Below are positions 37,603-46,353 of a stretch of 52,474 nt of DNA, piece after piece. Source of the DNA: Oxalobacteraceae bacterium (GTDB taxonomy: Bacteria; Pseudomonadota; Gammaproteobacteria; Burkholderiales; Burkholderiaceae_D); assembly GCA_030698225.1 (NCBI GenBank), contig JAUYNR010000007.1, forward strand, positions 1 to 52,474, written 5' to 3'. The position numbers and the translations under genes were made by a program. Under the pieces are notes generated by a model. The model searched no databases and was not told the DNA's origin. It saw only the letters and a program-made list of their open reading frames with translations. Every line of letters begins with the position of its first letter. Position 1 is the stretch's first letter.

Positions 37603-39288
37603 TTCCGCATGCTCGACCATTAGTTGCACCCGTGTTACGCCGTTGTATTCGTTGGCGTCGAGCCGGAACGCAATCCGGGTGCGTTCCGGCAGCGCATCGG
37701 CGTGGCCGAACCAGATCGCATCGAAGCGCTGGCCGTTTTTTTCCAGCTGCAGCTTCAAGTGCCGCTCCTTCAACACGCGCTGGCTGACGATGCGAAATTC
37801 GTCGCAGAACAGCGGCGGCGCGAAACCCTGGCCCCACACCTGGCCATCCATGACTTCGATGAACTGGGTGGTGAAATACGCATCTTCCAGCGCGCCATCG
37901 GTCTCGATGATGCGCTCCAGCTGGTGCGCGCCGAGCCAGCTTTGACCGACCGCCTCGAACGCCTTTGCAAATGCCGGCAACGCATCGGCGCGGATCGTCA
38001 GCCCGGCCGCCATTGCATGGCCGCCGAATTTCTCGATAAGGGTCGGCGCCTGCTTGGACACCAGGTCGAGCGCGTCACGCAAATGGAAGCCCGGGATCGA
38101 GCGCCCGGAACCCTTGATCAGGCCCGCGCCGCCGGGCGCGAAGGTGATGGTCGGACGGTAGAACTTGTCTTTCAGGCGCGAGGCGACGATGCCGATCACG
38201 CCCTGGTGCCAGCTGTCGTCGAACACCGTGATGGTGCTGCTTTCCTGCGGCGCGAAGTCGTCCAGATGCAACAGTGCGGCGTCCTGCATGTCGGCTTCGA
38301 TCGCGCGCCGCTCGATATTGATTTCATTGAGCTGTTGCGCAATCGCCCAGGCCCGCCCTTCGTCGTCGGTGGTCAGGCATTCGATCCCGAGCGCCATGTC
38401 GGCCAGCCGTCCGGCCGCGTTCAGGCGCGGTCCCAGCGCGAAGCCGAGGTCGAACGGCGTGGCGCGCCGGGCTTCGCGGCTGGCGGCGCGAAACAGCGCC
38501 GCCACGCCGGCGTGCATGCGGCCGGCGCGCATCCGCTTCAAGCCCTGCGCGACCAGAATCCGGTTATTCGCGTCGAGCTTGACCACGTCGGCCACCGTGC
38601 CCAGCGCCACCAGATCCAGCAGCGCATCGAGCTTGGGCTGGGTCTGGGCATCGAAGACGCCGCGCCGGCGCATTTCGGCCCGCAGCGCCAGCAGCACGTA
38701 AAACATCACGCCCACGCCGGCCAGGTTCTTGCTGGGGAAACCGCATTCCGGCTGGTTCGGGTTGACGATCACGCGCGCGTCGGGCAGCGCATCGCCCGGC
38801 AAGTGGTGGTCGGTGACCACCACTTCGACGCCGCGCCGGTTGGCTTCCGCCACGCCGTCGATGCTGGCGATGCCGTTGTCGACGGTGACGATGATGTCGG
38901 GCGCCTTTTCGCGGATGGTCAAATCGACGATTTCGGGCGTCAGCCCGTAGCCGTATTCGAACCGGTTCGGCACGATGAAATCGACCTGCGCGCCCAAAGC
39001 ACGCAAGCCGCGCAAGCCGACCGCGCAAGCAGTGGCGCCGTCGCAGTCGTAATCGGCGACGATCACCATTTTCTTGCCGGCGGCAATCGCATCGGCCAGG
39101 AATGCCGCCGCTTCATTAATGTGCAGCAAGCCGCCAGGCGCAATCAATGCATGCAGTTCGCTGGACAATTCATGCATCTCGGTGAGTCCGCGCGCCGCGT
39201 ACACGCGCGCCAAAACCGGATGGACGCCGCTCTGGCGCAGCATCTCGGCGGCGCGGAACGAATAGGGACGGGTGGTGATTCGGGTCAT
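37594..39288 (-). CDS. recJ: Single-stranded-DNA-specific exonuclease RecJ
   Basis: 5'-3' exonuclease acting in recombination and mismatch repair. 564 residues, the normal length. The N-terminal DHH domain has VIVADYDCDGATACAVG (metal-binding Asp residues), IIVTVDNGIAS and VVTDHHLPG. The DHHA1 domain carries KGSGRSIPGFHLRDALD and KFGGHAMAAGLTI, and an OB domain forms the C-terminus. In related genomes recJ often sits beside prfB and lysS or lolCD; here these genes are spread over the window (7 kb and 32 kb away), a detail of possible rearrangement (inference). Confidence 0.95.
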   Translation of the reverse strand: MTRITTRPYSFRAAEMLRQSGVHPVLARVYAARGLTEMHELSSELHALIAPGGLLHINEAAAFLADAIAAGKKMVIVADYDCDGATACAVGLRGLRALGAQVDFIVPNRFEYGYGLTPEIVDLTIREKAPDIIVTVDNGIASIDGVAEANRRGVEVVVTDHHLPGDALPDARVIVNPNQPECGFPSKNLAGVGVMFYVLLALRAEMRRRGVFDAQTQPKLDALLDLVALGTVADVVKLDANNRILVAQGLKRMRAGRMHAGVAALFRAASREARRATPFDLGFALGPRLNAAGRLADMALGIECLTTDDEGRAWAIAQQLNEINIERRAIEADMQDAALLHLDDFAPQESSTITVFDDSWHQGVIGIVASRLKDKFYRPTITFAPGGAGLIKGSGRSIPGFHLRDALDLVSKQAPTLIEKFGGHAMAAGLTIRADALPAFAKAFEAVGQSWLGAHQLERIIETDGALEDAYFTTQFIEVMDGQVWGQGFAPPLFCDEFRIVSQRVLKERHLKLQLEKNGQRFDAIWFGHADALPERTRIAFRLDANEYNGVTRVQLMVEHAEAA

Positions 39289-39413
39289 GGTGGTGTCTTT
39301 TTTTAACGGATGTTAGGCATTGTCCACGAAAGGCACGAACAGGGATCAAAATGCGGCGGGTTTTTATAATTACTTAGCCCCGATAGGAGACTTCAAAGCC
39401 GAAGCAGGTTTCT

Positions 39414-39482
39414 GTAGGAGCGCACCCGGGCGCGATCACCGGTAGCGATGCGCAAGCCGGTCGCGCCCGGGTGCGCTCCTAC
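39414..39482. repeat. REP-like inverted doublet, perfect 22-bp arms
   Basis: GTAGGAGCGCACCCGGG...GA (39414-39435) is exactly complementary to the arm at 39461-39482, with a 25-nt centre that itself carries a 5-bp extension (ACCGG / CCGGT). The GTAGGAGCG start is typical of repetitive extragenic palindromes of Pseudomonas-like and related genomes. No REP-associated transposase gene is in the window. Confidence 0.85.
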
Positions 39483-39550
39483 CAAGTCACAACGCTGCGC
39501 TGTTGATATCGATGTCAATTGCACAGTCATAAAAATTTCTAAAATATAAA

Positions 39551-39622
39551 GAGTACCGTCATTTTCATGGCATTTACCGCATATGTTCACTGCGACTATG
39601 AAATATACCCATTCCAGTAATG
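39551..39622 (+). repeat. Dispersed ~70-bp intergenic element, copy D
   Basis: It starts GAGTACCGTC and has the core CCGCATATGTTCACTGCG, then TATGAAATATAC and ends CCAGTAATGG. It is 55 bp from the end of the COG4255-like gene. Confidence 0.75.
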
Positions 39623-39676
39623 GAACGGCGTCGAATCCTTGCCGGCGCCCTGGAAGCGGTTCATGAACCATCATTC

Positions 39677-40735
39677 TTACAGAAGCTTGTTCAGCGACGG
39701 CTGCAGCCAGAACTGCCGCAGCGCCATCCGGCTGCTGCGGCAGCTGCGCAATTCCTTGTTGTGGCTCAGGATCAGCGCAATGCTGTCGATTTTGCCGACC
39801 TTCAAGGCAGCCAACAGCGGCGCGAACCAGTGCAATTCCAACTCCTGCATCTGCTCCAGCCAGCGGCCCCAGTCGCCGGCCAGCGCCGCTTCCAGCAGCG
39901 CATCGAGTACCAGCAAGCCCTGTTGCGGCGCTGCCGCAATCAGCTGTTCGGCTGTCATGTCGCGGACTTGTCCGAGCGCGCCCATCCAGCGCGGCAGGTT
40001 GAATGCAGCCGTGTAACGGGTTTGCGCGGCGGCTTGTTCCGACCGCATCACGGCTGACGTGCCGCCCCACAGCCAGAGCGAATTGACCGGCTTCTGGCCG
40101 CGCATTTCACGCGCCTGATTGATGGCGTGATCGTGCCAGTGCATCTGGACTTCGTTTTGCAGCTTGCGCCAGTCGCGCGCAAACGGGCCCTTGGGCATCC
40201 AGATATCGATGTTGTGGCCGCAGGCCGCGTCCGGCGTCGAGGTGCGCAGATCGCCCCAGCCATCGGCGCGCATGAACCAGGTGTGCGCATCGCCATAGCG
40301 CAGCGCCATGCCGGCTTCTGCAAACAGCGGTTCGGCCAGCGCGAACAGGGCGCGCGCTTCCTGTCCGGAAATCGGCAACTGCCGCTGGTCGGTCAGCACC
40401 AGATGGTCGCGCGCGACATGGATGTGGATCGGCTGTAGCATGAACCAGGTGCCGTCGTCCGGCTCCAGGTCGAACATTGCCATCGCCGCTTGCGCCACCG
40501 GCGGGCTGCCGCCCTGCGCCAGGCGCCCGGCCAGCCCGAATTGCTGCGCCAGCCAGGCTTCGTGCGGCAAGGCGCTGGCAAAGCCGTCGAAGCTCTGCCA
40601 CTCGGGCGCTTGCGGCTCGGGTCGGGCGCGTCCGAGCAGGGTGGCCAGCGCCGGGGTTTTCAATTGCCTGATCAGGTCAGGCGCCAGTTCAGGCGGGGGC
40701 AGGCCGAAAGGCAGCAGGATGTCGATTTGGCTCAT
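39677..40735 (-). CDS. Conserved protein next to recJ (COG4255-like), function unknown
   Basis: 352 residues. It starts at ATG 40735 (MSQIDILLPFGLPPPEL), and the upstream part of the frame is not plausible. Conserved-looking stretches include WFMLQPIHIHVARDHLVLTD, ALFAEAGMALRYGDAHTWFMRAD, NIDIWMPKGP and NSLWLWGGTSAVM. Proteins of this type lie next to recJ in many Burkholderiales and are sometimes labelled as phosphoglycerate-mutase-related (recollection; I see no metal-site motif to support that). No signal peptide or membrane helix. I can describe no reaction. Confidence 0.75.
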   Translation of the reverse strand: MSQIDILLPFGLPPPELAPDLIRQLKTPALATLLGRARPEPQAPEWQSFDGFASALPHEAWLAQQFGLAGRLAQGGSPPVAQAAMAMFDLEPDDGTWFMLQPIHIHVARDHLVLTDQRQLPISGQEARALFALAEPLFAEAGMALRYGDAHTWFMRADGWGDLRTSTPDAACGHNIDIWMPKGPFARDWRKLQNEVQMHWHDHAINQAREMRGQKPVNSLWLWGGTSAVMRSEQAAAQTRYTAAFNLPRWMGALGQVRDMTAEQLIAAAPQQGLLVLDALLEAALAGDWGRWLEQMQELELHWFAPLLAALKVGKIDSIALILSHNKELRSCRSSRMALRQFWLQPSLNKLL

Positions 40736-40904
40736 AAGGGAGCGATTGTAGGTCAAAAGGTGCGCATTCCATGCCGGAAATACATGACCAATGCAGAAGC
40801 ATTGTGCTACCGTTGCCGTTTTCAGCACTAGCCGGCGCGATGTCGATTGCCGCGACCATGCCGGCAAAATGCTTGCACGATCTTACGAAAGCCAATGAAA
40901 TGCC

Positions 40905-41303
40905 ATGTTTAGTTCAGTCATGATGAGTTCAGTCGCGGTCATCGGTTTGGGCGCATCGCTGGGCGCCTTGCTGCGCTGGCGGCTGGGGCTGGCATTGAAT
41001 GCGATCTGGCCGACCCTGCCACTGGGCACGCTGGCGGCAAACCTGATCGGCGGCCTGCTGATCGGGATTGCCAGCGAAGTATTCATCAGCCGCTCAGCCA
41101 TTCCGCCCGAGTGGCGACTGGCCATCATTACCGGTTTTCTGGGCGGCCTGACCACGTTTTCGACCTTTTCGCTGGAAGTCAGCAGCCAGCTGCAGCAAGG
41201 CAGAATCGCCAACGCTGCGATTGAAATCACCGCCCATGTGCTGGGTTCGGTGCTGCTGACCATCGTCGGCATCGTCATTGCGCAGCAAGTGCTGCGCGCC
41301 TGA
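40905..41303 (+). CDS. crcB: Fluoride channel CrcB/Fluc
   Basis: 132 residues with four membrane helices. The CrcB hallmarks are present: GASLGALLRWRLGL near residue 20, PLGTLAANLIGGLLIG near 40-55, GFLGGLTTFSTFSLE near 75-90. The channel exports fluoride as a dual-topology dimer. I looked for and did not find a fluoride riboswitch before it. A DUF190 gene follows by 25 bp, a frequent pairing. The ATG at 40905 is the first of several in-frame ATG codons; the next ones are at 40920 and 40923. Confidence 0.93.
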   Translation: MFSSVMMSSVAVIGLGASLGALLRWRLGLALNAIWPTLPLGTLAANLIGGLLIGIASEVFISRSAIPPEWRLAIITGFLGGLTTFSTFSLEVSSQLQQGRIANAAIEITAHVLGSVLLTIVGIVIAQQVLRA

Positions 41304-41328
41304 TTCAACCTGATTCAAGGAGAATTTC

Positions 41329-41652
41329 ATGAACGGTTATCAACTGACATTCTTTACCCAGCAAGACCGCCGCCACGGCCATCAGCCGCTGGCCGAATGG
41401 CTGATGGCGCTGGTGCAGTCGCTGCAGATTCGCGGTGCAACCCTGAGCACCGCGCAGGAAGGCATCGGCCGCCATCACAAGCTCCATTCAGCCCATTTTT
41501 TCGAACTGGCCGACCAGCCGGTCGAGGTCACCATGGTGGTTACCGAAGAAGAATCGGCAAAACTGTTCGAGCGTCTGAATGCGGAGCCCGGCTTGCAGCT
41601 TTTTTACGCCAGGACCGCGGTTGAATTCGGCACCATCGGGGAAGCTCCGTAG
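41329..41652 (+). CDS. DUF190 domain protein paired with CrcB
   Basis: 107 residues, single DUF190 domain (PII-like fold by family knowledge): GYQLTFFTQQDRRHGHQPLAEWLM, a GATLSTAQEGIGRHHKLHSAHFFELADQPVEVTMVV central stretch, and EPGLQLFYARTAVEFG at the end. It is probably a small cytoplasmic regulator of the fluoride channel or of a related response (inference from consistent pairing). CAAGGAG lies upstream of the start. The stop codon lies inside the palindrome at 41649-41676. Confidence 0.9.
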   Translation: MNGYQLTFFTQQDRRHGHQPLAEWLMALVQSLQIRGATLSTAQEGIGRHHKLHSAHFFELADQPVEVTMVVTEEESAKLFERLNAEPGLQLFYARTAVEFGTIGEAP

Positions 41653-41676
41653 GGGCACGGCATGCCGTGCCCCTAC
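41649..41676. repeat. Perfect 28-nt palindrome at the DUF190 stop
   Basis: GTAGGGGCACGGCA joins its exact complement TGCCGTGCCCCTAC with no loop. The TAG of the preceding gene is included. The GTAGGGGC motif occurs as a dispersed palindromic repeat in several phyla (recollection). It may also act as a transcription terminator. Confidence 0.85.
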
Positions 41677-41759
41677 TACATGGCATGCCGCACCTGATGA
41701 ACTGCGCGCATTGATAGGCAGGATGTCAGCGGTGCTAACAATCCTTGTTTCGGTTCAAA

Positions 41760-42167
41760 TCACTTCCGGTCGCTGCCATCCGCGCTCAAGGCACCGCTGC
41801 CGTGGATCACAACGAACAGCAGGCCGCCCATCATCGAAATATTCTTCATGAAGTGGATCATCTGGCTTTGCGCCTGCTCCGGCGGCATGGCCCAGAAATT
41901 ATGGAACAGGAAGGCGGCGAGTGCGGTGAACACCAGAATTGCCGCCGCAGCCCAGCGCGCTTTCCAGCCGAGGATCAATAAAATGCCGCCGCCCAGTTCG
42001 ACGATGATCGCACCGATGGCGGCCAGTTCCGGCAGCGGCAGACCCTTGCTTGCGATGTAAGCCATCGTTCCTTCGAAACCGGTAATTTTTCCAAAGCCGG
42101 AAAATACGAAGATCAGTGCGATCAGGGTGCGTGCCACCAGCGGGCCGAAACGATTCAGTGCGTTCAT
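41760..42167 (-). CDS. DoxX family membrane protein
   Basis: 135 residues with four membrane helices: RTLIALIFVFSGFGKITGFEGTMAYIASKGLPLPELAAIGAIIVELGGGILLILGWKARWAAA is the DoxX signature. Proteins of this family support redox/thiol stress responses or quinol-linked reactions, but individual roles are unclear. It is the last gene of a minus-strand set with pirin and azoreductase, all under the likely control of the divergent LysR gene (inference). Confidence 0.92.
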   Translation of the reverse strand: MNALNRFGPLVARTLIALIFVFSGFGKITGFEGTMAYIASKGLPLPELAAIGAIIVELGGGILLILGWKARWAAAAILVFTALAAFLFHNFWAMPPEQAQSQMIHFMKNISMMGGLLFVVIHGSGALSADGSDRK

Positions 42168-42210
42168 GTTGTTTTTCCTTGGTGGTGGTTGTAAATAGGG
42201 TCGCGTAGCT

Positions 42211-43104
42211 TCACTCCACGCTGACCAGGCGCCCTGCGTTAAAGTCGTTGATGGCCTGGAAAATCTGTTCCTGGGTGTTCATCACGAACGGGCCGTATTG
42301 CGCAATCGGTTCACCCAGCGGCTGGCCGGCAATCAGCAAGGCGCGCGCCGGGGCTTCGGCGTGCAGGATCACGCCGTCGCTGCCGGCGTCGTTTTTCAGG
42401 ATCGCCATCCGCTGTTGCGGCACCAGCTTGTCGCCGATCTGCAACTGGCCGCGGTAGACGAAGACGAAGGCGTTGAATCCCGGCGGCAGCGTTTGCGCAA
42501 AGCTGGCGCCGGCCGGCAGGTGCAGATCGAGATACAGAGGCTGCGTGGTATCGCGCTGCATCGCGCCGGCGATGCCATGGCTGGTTCCGGCGATCGCGCG
42601 CACCGTCACACCTTCGGGTGTGGTGAACTCCGGGATATCTGCGCTTTGAATATCGCGGTACCACGGTGCGGACATCTTGTCTTTCGCGGCCAGATTCAGC
42701 CACAGTTGAAAGCCTTCCATGCGTCCTTCTTCCTGCTCGGGCAGTTCGGAATGGATTACGCCGCGCCCGGCGGTCATCCATTGCACGCCGCCGTTTTGCA
42801 GCAAGCCTTCGTGGCCTGCGCTGTCGCGGTGGCGCATGCGGCCGGCCAGCATGTAGGTCACGGTTTCGAAGCCGCGGTGCGGGTGGTCGGGGAAGCCGCC
42901 GATGTAGTCTTCCGGCTGGTCGGTGCCGAACGCATCGAGCATCAGGAACGGGTCGAGCCGGTGTTGCAGCGGCTGCGTCAGTACCCGCGTCAGCTTGACC
43001 CCGGCACCGTCGGAAGTGGCCTTGCCGGCCACCAGTTGCTCGACGCTGCGCGAGTGCGCGACGATTTCGGGCCGGTAATTTGCGGTAGTCGTGTTCAGTG
43101 TCAT
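42211..43104 (-). CDS. Pirin family protein
   Basis: 297 residues, two cupin domains. The N-terminal domain has FPDHPHRGFETVTYMLAGRMRHRDSAGHEGLLQNGGVQWMTAGRGVIHSELPEQ, which carries the metal-binding His/Glu set typical of pirins. Some bacterial pirins act as quercetinases or metal-dependent redox regulators; a specific role is not known. It lies between doxX and azoR on the same strand. Confidence 0.95.
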   Translation of the reverse strand: MTLNTTTANYRPEIVAHSRSVEQLVAGKATSDGAGVKLTRVLTQPLQHRLDPFLMLDAFGTDQPEDYIGGFPDHPHRGFETVTYMLAGRMRHRDSAGHEGLLQNGGVQWMTAGRGVIHSELPEQEEGRMEGFQLWLNLAAKDKMSAPWYRDIQSADIPEFTTPEGVTVRAIAGTSHGIAGAMQRDTTQPLYLDLHLPAGASFAQTLPPGFNAFVFVYRGQLQIGDKLVPQQRMAILKNDAGSDGVILHAEAPARALLIAGQPLGEPIAQYGPFVMNTQEQIFQAINDFNAGRLVSVE

Positions 43105-43133
43105 GATGAACTCCTTGTCAATGTCCGAATTGC

Positions 43134-43736
43134 TCAGGCCAGTAGCGCTTGCTCGATCTGGCTCAGGGCCGAGGCCAGCGCGTCTTGTTCGGCTTCCGGT
43201 CCCATCGCCAAGCCTTCGGCGTATACGAATTGCACGTCCGTCATGCCGAGGAAGCCGAAGAAGGTTTTCAAATACGGCGTTTGGCTGTCATTTGGCGTAT
43301 TGCGGTACAGGCCGCCGCGGGTCAGCGCGATATATACCTTCTTGCCGGTCAGCAGACCTTCGGGTCCATTTGCAGTGTAGCGGAAGGTGACCTGAGCGCG
43401 CGAGATCGCGTCGATCCAATTTTTCAGTTGCGCCGGCACCCCAAAGTTGTACATCGGCACGCCGAGCACCAGCACGTCTGCGGCCTGGATTTCGGCGATC
43501 AGCGCATCGTCCTGCGCAACGCGCGCCGCTTGCTCCGGGGTGCGCTGTTCGGCCGGGCTGAACAGTGCCTGCAGCGCGGCTTCATCGAGCATCGGATGCG
43601 GCGTGCGGCCCAGATCGCGCACGGTCAGCGTGGCTTGCGGCTGGGCGGCGCGCAGGCGCTCGACCAGGGTGGTGGCCAGACGGGTGGAGTGGGAATTTTC
43701 AGCGCGGGCGCTGGAGTTGATTTGCAGAATTTTCAT
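43134..43736 (-). CDS. azoR: FMN-dependent NADH-azoreductase
   Basis: 200 residues with a flavodoxin-like fold. [25 protein letters not shown] binds the FMN phosphate, and [29 protein letters not shown] is diagnostic. The enzyme reduces quinones and azo dyes with NADH. ATG 43736 gives the standard N-terminus MKILQ; the frame upstream of it (to 44153) is spurious and overlaps the LysR gene. It is the first gene of the azoR-pirin-doxX set and divergent from a LysR regulator. Confidence 0.95.
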   Translation of the reverse strand: MKILQINSSARAENSHSTRLATTLVERLRAAQPQATLTVRDLGRTPHPMLDEAALQALFSPAEQRTPEQAARVAQDDALIAEIQAADVLVLGVPMYNFGVPAQLKNWIDAISRAQVTFRYTANGPEGLLTGKKVYIALTRGGLYRNTPNDSQTPYLKTFFGFLGMTDVQFVYAEGLAMGPEAEQDALASALSQIEQALLA

Positions 43737-43798
43737 GGCGACATCCTTTGTGTGGTTGATTGCTTTTACGTGAAAGCCGGGTAGCGGCTCACTTTGCT

Positions 43799-43863
43799 CC
43801 TCTCTCCCGGCATGGCTTTTCCTGGTGCCCGAATCGCCATGCGATTCGCCTGCGGGAGAGAGG
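43799..43863. repeat. Inverted repeat with CCTCTCTCCCG arms and an inner hairpin
   Basis: CCTCTCTCCCG (43799-43809) pairs with CGGGAGAGAGG (43853-43863). Between them CGAATCGC and GCGATTCG (43830-43837 / 43841-43848) form a second hairpin. Similar CCTCTCTCCCG repeats are widespread in proteobacterial intergenic DNA (recollection). It sits in the azoR-lysR intergenic region. Confidence 0.7.
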
Positions 43864-43946
43864 TCGGGAGAGAGGGCGGCCGTGACCGTCAGAGTCACTT
43901 TAACCATTCCGAAATCGAACCGGAAGACCATAAAATGGATATCATT

Positions 43947-43962
43947 GTTCCATTGATGGAAC
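43947..43962. promoter_or_regulatory. Palindromic candidate operator before the LysR gene
   Basis: GTTCCAT-TG-ATGGAAC is a perfect 7-bp inverted repeat, 12 bp before the LysR ATG. LysR-type regulators bind such sites and often repress their own gene from them. It is a candidate autoregulation site. Confidence 0.6.
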
Positions 43963-43974
43963 GAAGGAGTCGAA

Positions 43975-44949
43975 ATGCATCTGGACCCGAATGATCTCTT
44001 GCTGTTCGCCCGCGTGGTGGAGGAGGGCAGTTTCAGCCGCGCGGCCGAGCGCATGGAAATGCCGAAATCGACGCTGTCGCGCCGCCTCACCGGGCTCGAG
44101 TCGCAACTGGGCGAGCGGCTGCTGTTGCGCACCACCCGCAAGCTCACCGTCACCGATTTCGGCCATAGCGTGCTGCTGCACGCCCAGCAGGTGACGTCCG
44201 AGGTTGAGGCTGCGCTGGCGCTGGCGCAGCACCGTCAGCTCGAGCCGAGCGGGCGTTTGCGGGTGTCGATGCCGGCCGACTTTGCCAACGAGGTGCTGGG
44301 GCCGCTGCTGGCGGAATTCGTCGCCAAGTACCCGGCCATCTCGCTGGAGCTGGATCTGTCGCCGCGGCGGGTCGACCTGATCGGTGAAAATTTCGACCTG
44401 GCGGTCCGGATCGGCGATCTGCCCGACGATGCCTCGCTGGCCGCGCGCCGCCTGGCGGTGTTTTCGGTCGGTCTGTATGCGTCGCCCGATTACATTGCGC
44501 GCCGCGGCGTACCCTCTGAGCCCGAGGCGTTGATGGAGCATGATGCGTTGCGCCTGCTGGCGCGCAACGGCGAACCGGCGCGCTGGCTGCTGAGTCGGGC
44601 TGCAATGCGCTGGGAGGGCACGCCTCTCGGCCGGGCCAGCGCAAATTCGCCCGAATTGCTGGTGCGACTGGCGCGCTCGGGAGCCGGCATCACGATGCTG
44701 TCCGACCACTTTGCCGAGCCGTATGTGCGCAGCGGCGAATTGGTCCAGGTGCTGGCGGACTGGAGCTTGCCGGCAGTCACGGCCTGGGCGGTATTTCCCG
44801 GGCGGCGCCTGATGCCGACCCGCACCCGGGTGTTTCTGGATGCGATGCTGGCGGAGTTTTCCGGACCGCGCTGCCAGCAGAAGGACGCGCAGGTCGCTCA
44901 AGGCAAACGCGAACGGCACCGCGCGCAGCCAAGGACGGCAACGGAATAG
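43975..44949 (+). CDS. LysR-type transcriptional regulator
   Basis: 324 residues. N-terminal winged helix-turn-helix (about 5-60: [54 protein letters not shown]) and a C-terminal substrate-binding domain (about 90-295). It is divergent from the azoR-pirin-doxX set and most likely regulates it, a common pairing (inference). GAAGGAG lies upstream of the ATG. The C-terminal 25 residues are basic and low-complexity, possibly an extension beyond the domain. Confidence 0.95.
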   Translation: MHLDPNDLLLFARVVEEGSFSRAAERMEMPKSTLSRRLTGLESQLGERLLLRTTRKLTVTDFGHSVLLHAQQVTSEVEAALALAQHRQLEPSGRLRVSMPADFANEVLGPLLAEFVAKYPAISLELDLSPRRVDLIGENFDLAVRIGDLPDDASLAARRLAVFSVGLYASPDYIARRGVPSEPEALMEHDALRLLARNGEPARWLLSRAAMRWEGTPLGRASANSPELLVRLARSGAGITMLSDHFAEPYVRSGELVQVLADWSLPAVTAWAVFPGRRLMPTRTRVFLDAMLAEFSGPRCQQKDAQVAQGKRERHRAQPRTATE

Positions 44950-45087
44950 GCCGCGCGCCGGGTAACGGCTTGCAAAGTAGGTCTGGCAAAGTCTGGTCGC
45001 AGGCGGATGCTTGTCGAATCCGCGACCAATATTTCTTTTCGAAACCGATTGTATGGCAAACTGCGGGCTCGCCTTGGGAGTTGCATA

Positions 45088-46353
45088 TTGAGTATCTTAA
45101 AAAACCTGCCGTTTGAATGGCTGGTCGGCCTGCGCTATACCCGCGCCGGACGACGCAGCGGCCGTAATAGTTTTATTTCCTTCATTTCACTGATTTCGAT
45201 GGCCGGCATCGCGCTCGGGGTGGCTGCGCTGATCGTGGTGCTGTCGGTGATGAACGGGTTCCAGAAGGATGTGCGCGACCGCATGCTGTCGGTGCTGGCG
45301 CACATCGAAGTGTTTGATGCCAGCGGCGCGATGACCGACTGGCAGGGCACCGCCCGGCAAGCGATGCAGGACAAGGAAGTCATCGGGGCCGCGCCGTATG
45401 TGGCCACGCAGGCGATGCTCACGCGCGACGAGATCCTGCGTGGGGTGGTGATTCGCGGCGTGCTGCCGCAGCAGGAGCGGGCGGTGTCGGATGTGGCCAA
45501 TCAGGTGCGACAGGGCCGTTTCGACGATCTGAAAGCGGGCGAATTCAAGGTCGTGCTGGGCGGCGAGCTGGCCCGTGCGCTGCATGCTGACCTCGGCGAC
45601 AAGGTGACGATGCTGGCGCCGCAAGGGCAGGTGACGCCGGCCGGCGTGCTGCCGCGGCTGAAGCAATTCACCGTGGCCGGCATCTTCGAGGCCGGCCATT
45701 ACGAGTACGATTCGACGCTGGCTTTCATCCATCTGGAAGACGCGCAAAAGATGTTCCGGCTGGCGGCGCCGTCCGGCCTGCGCCTGAAAATCACCGACAT
45801 GCAGCGCGCGCCCCAAGTGGCGCAGGATCTGTCGAAGATACTGTCCGGCGACATGATCATCAGCGACTGGTCGAAGCAGAATCGCAACTGGTTTGCCGCG
45901 GTGCAGACTGAAAAAAAGATGATGTTCATCATCCTGACCCTGATCATCGCGGTGGCGGCATTCAATCTGGTCTCGACGCTGGTGATGACGGTGACCGACA
46001 AGCAGGCCGACATTGCGATCCTGCGCACGCTGGGCGCGTCGCCCGGTTCGGTCATGAAGATATTCATGATCCAGGGCGCGCTGGTCGGTTTGCTCGGCAC
46101 TGCAATCGGCGTCGGCCTGGGGGTGCTGGTGGCGCTGAATGTCGATGTGATCGTACCGGTCATCGAGCATCTGCTGGGGGTGCAGTTCCTGCCCAAGGAC
46201 ATTTACCTGATTTCGTCGCTGCCGTCCGATTTGCGCTGGCCGGATGTCTATACGATAGGCGGCGTGGCGGTGGTGCTGGCCTTCCTCGCCACCCTGTATC
46301 CGAGCTGGCGCGCCGCCCGCGTGCGCCCGGCGGAGGCGTTGCGCTATGAATGA
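45088..46353 (+). CDS. lolC: Lipoprotein-releasing ABC transporter permease LolC/LolE
   Basis: Extracts lipoproteins from the inner membrane for transfer to LolA. 421 residues: one N-terminal helix after [59 protein letters not shown], a large periplasmic domain, and three C-terminal helices ([23 protein letters not shown]; the FtsX-type [26 protein letters not shown]). Upstream the frame is open to 45007, but TTG 45088 has GGGAG seven bases ahead and gives the family N-terminus. It overlaps lolD by 8 bp. Confidence 0.95.
   Translation: MSILKNLPFEWLVGLRYTRAGRRSGRNSFISFISLISMAGIALGVAALIVVLSVMNGFQKDVRDRMLSVLAHIEVFDASGAMTDWQGTARQAMQDKEVIGAAPYVATQAMLTRDEILRGVVIRGVLPQQERAVSDVANQVRQGRFDDLKAGEFKVVLGGELARALHADLGDKVTMLAPQGQVTPAGVLPRLKQFTVAGIFEAGHYEYDSTLAFIHLEDAQKMFRLAAPSGLRLKITDMQRAPQVAQDLSKILSGDMIISDWSKQNRNWFAAVQTEKKMMFIILTLIIAVAAFNLVSTLVMTVTDKQADIAILRTLGASPGSVMKIFMIQGALVGLLGTAIGVGLGVLVALNVDVIVPVIEHLLGVQFLPKDIYLISSLPSDLRWPDVYTIGGVAVVLAFLATLYPSWRAARVRPAEALRYE

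Larger units (their letters stand above)
39289..39676. other. 388-bp intergenic region holding two unrelated repeats
   Basis: No gene is seen between recJ and the COG4255-like gene. The region holds a REP-type doublet (39414-39482), an imperfect 16-bp palindrome TTGATATCGATGTCAA (39503-39518) and repeat copy D (39551-39622). The recJ promoter is expected in its left part. Confidence 0.7.

Noticed and set aside
37624..39306. Long 560-codon plus-strand frame
   Set aside because: It is the antisense of recJ, open because of GC-rich codon usage.
40736..40904. Fluoride riboswitch before crcB
   Set aside because: I searched for the conserved crcB motif (GGNGATGG... ACTGATGGC) and found no match.
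41677..41730. Stretch similar to copy D around GCCGCACC and ACTGCG
   Set aside because: The similarity is limited to short words and has no AGTAT ends.
43737..44153. Upstream extension of the azoreductase frame
   Set aside because: It runs through the regulatory region and into the LysR gene; the family N-terminus starts at 43736.
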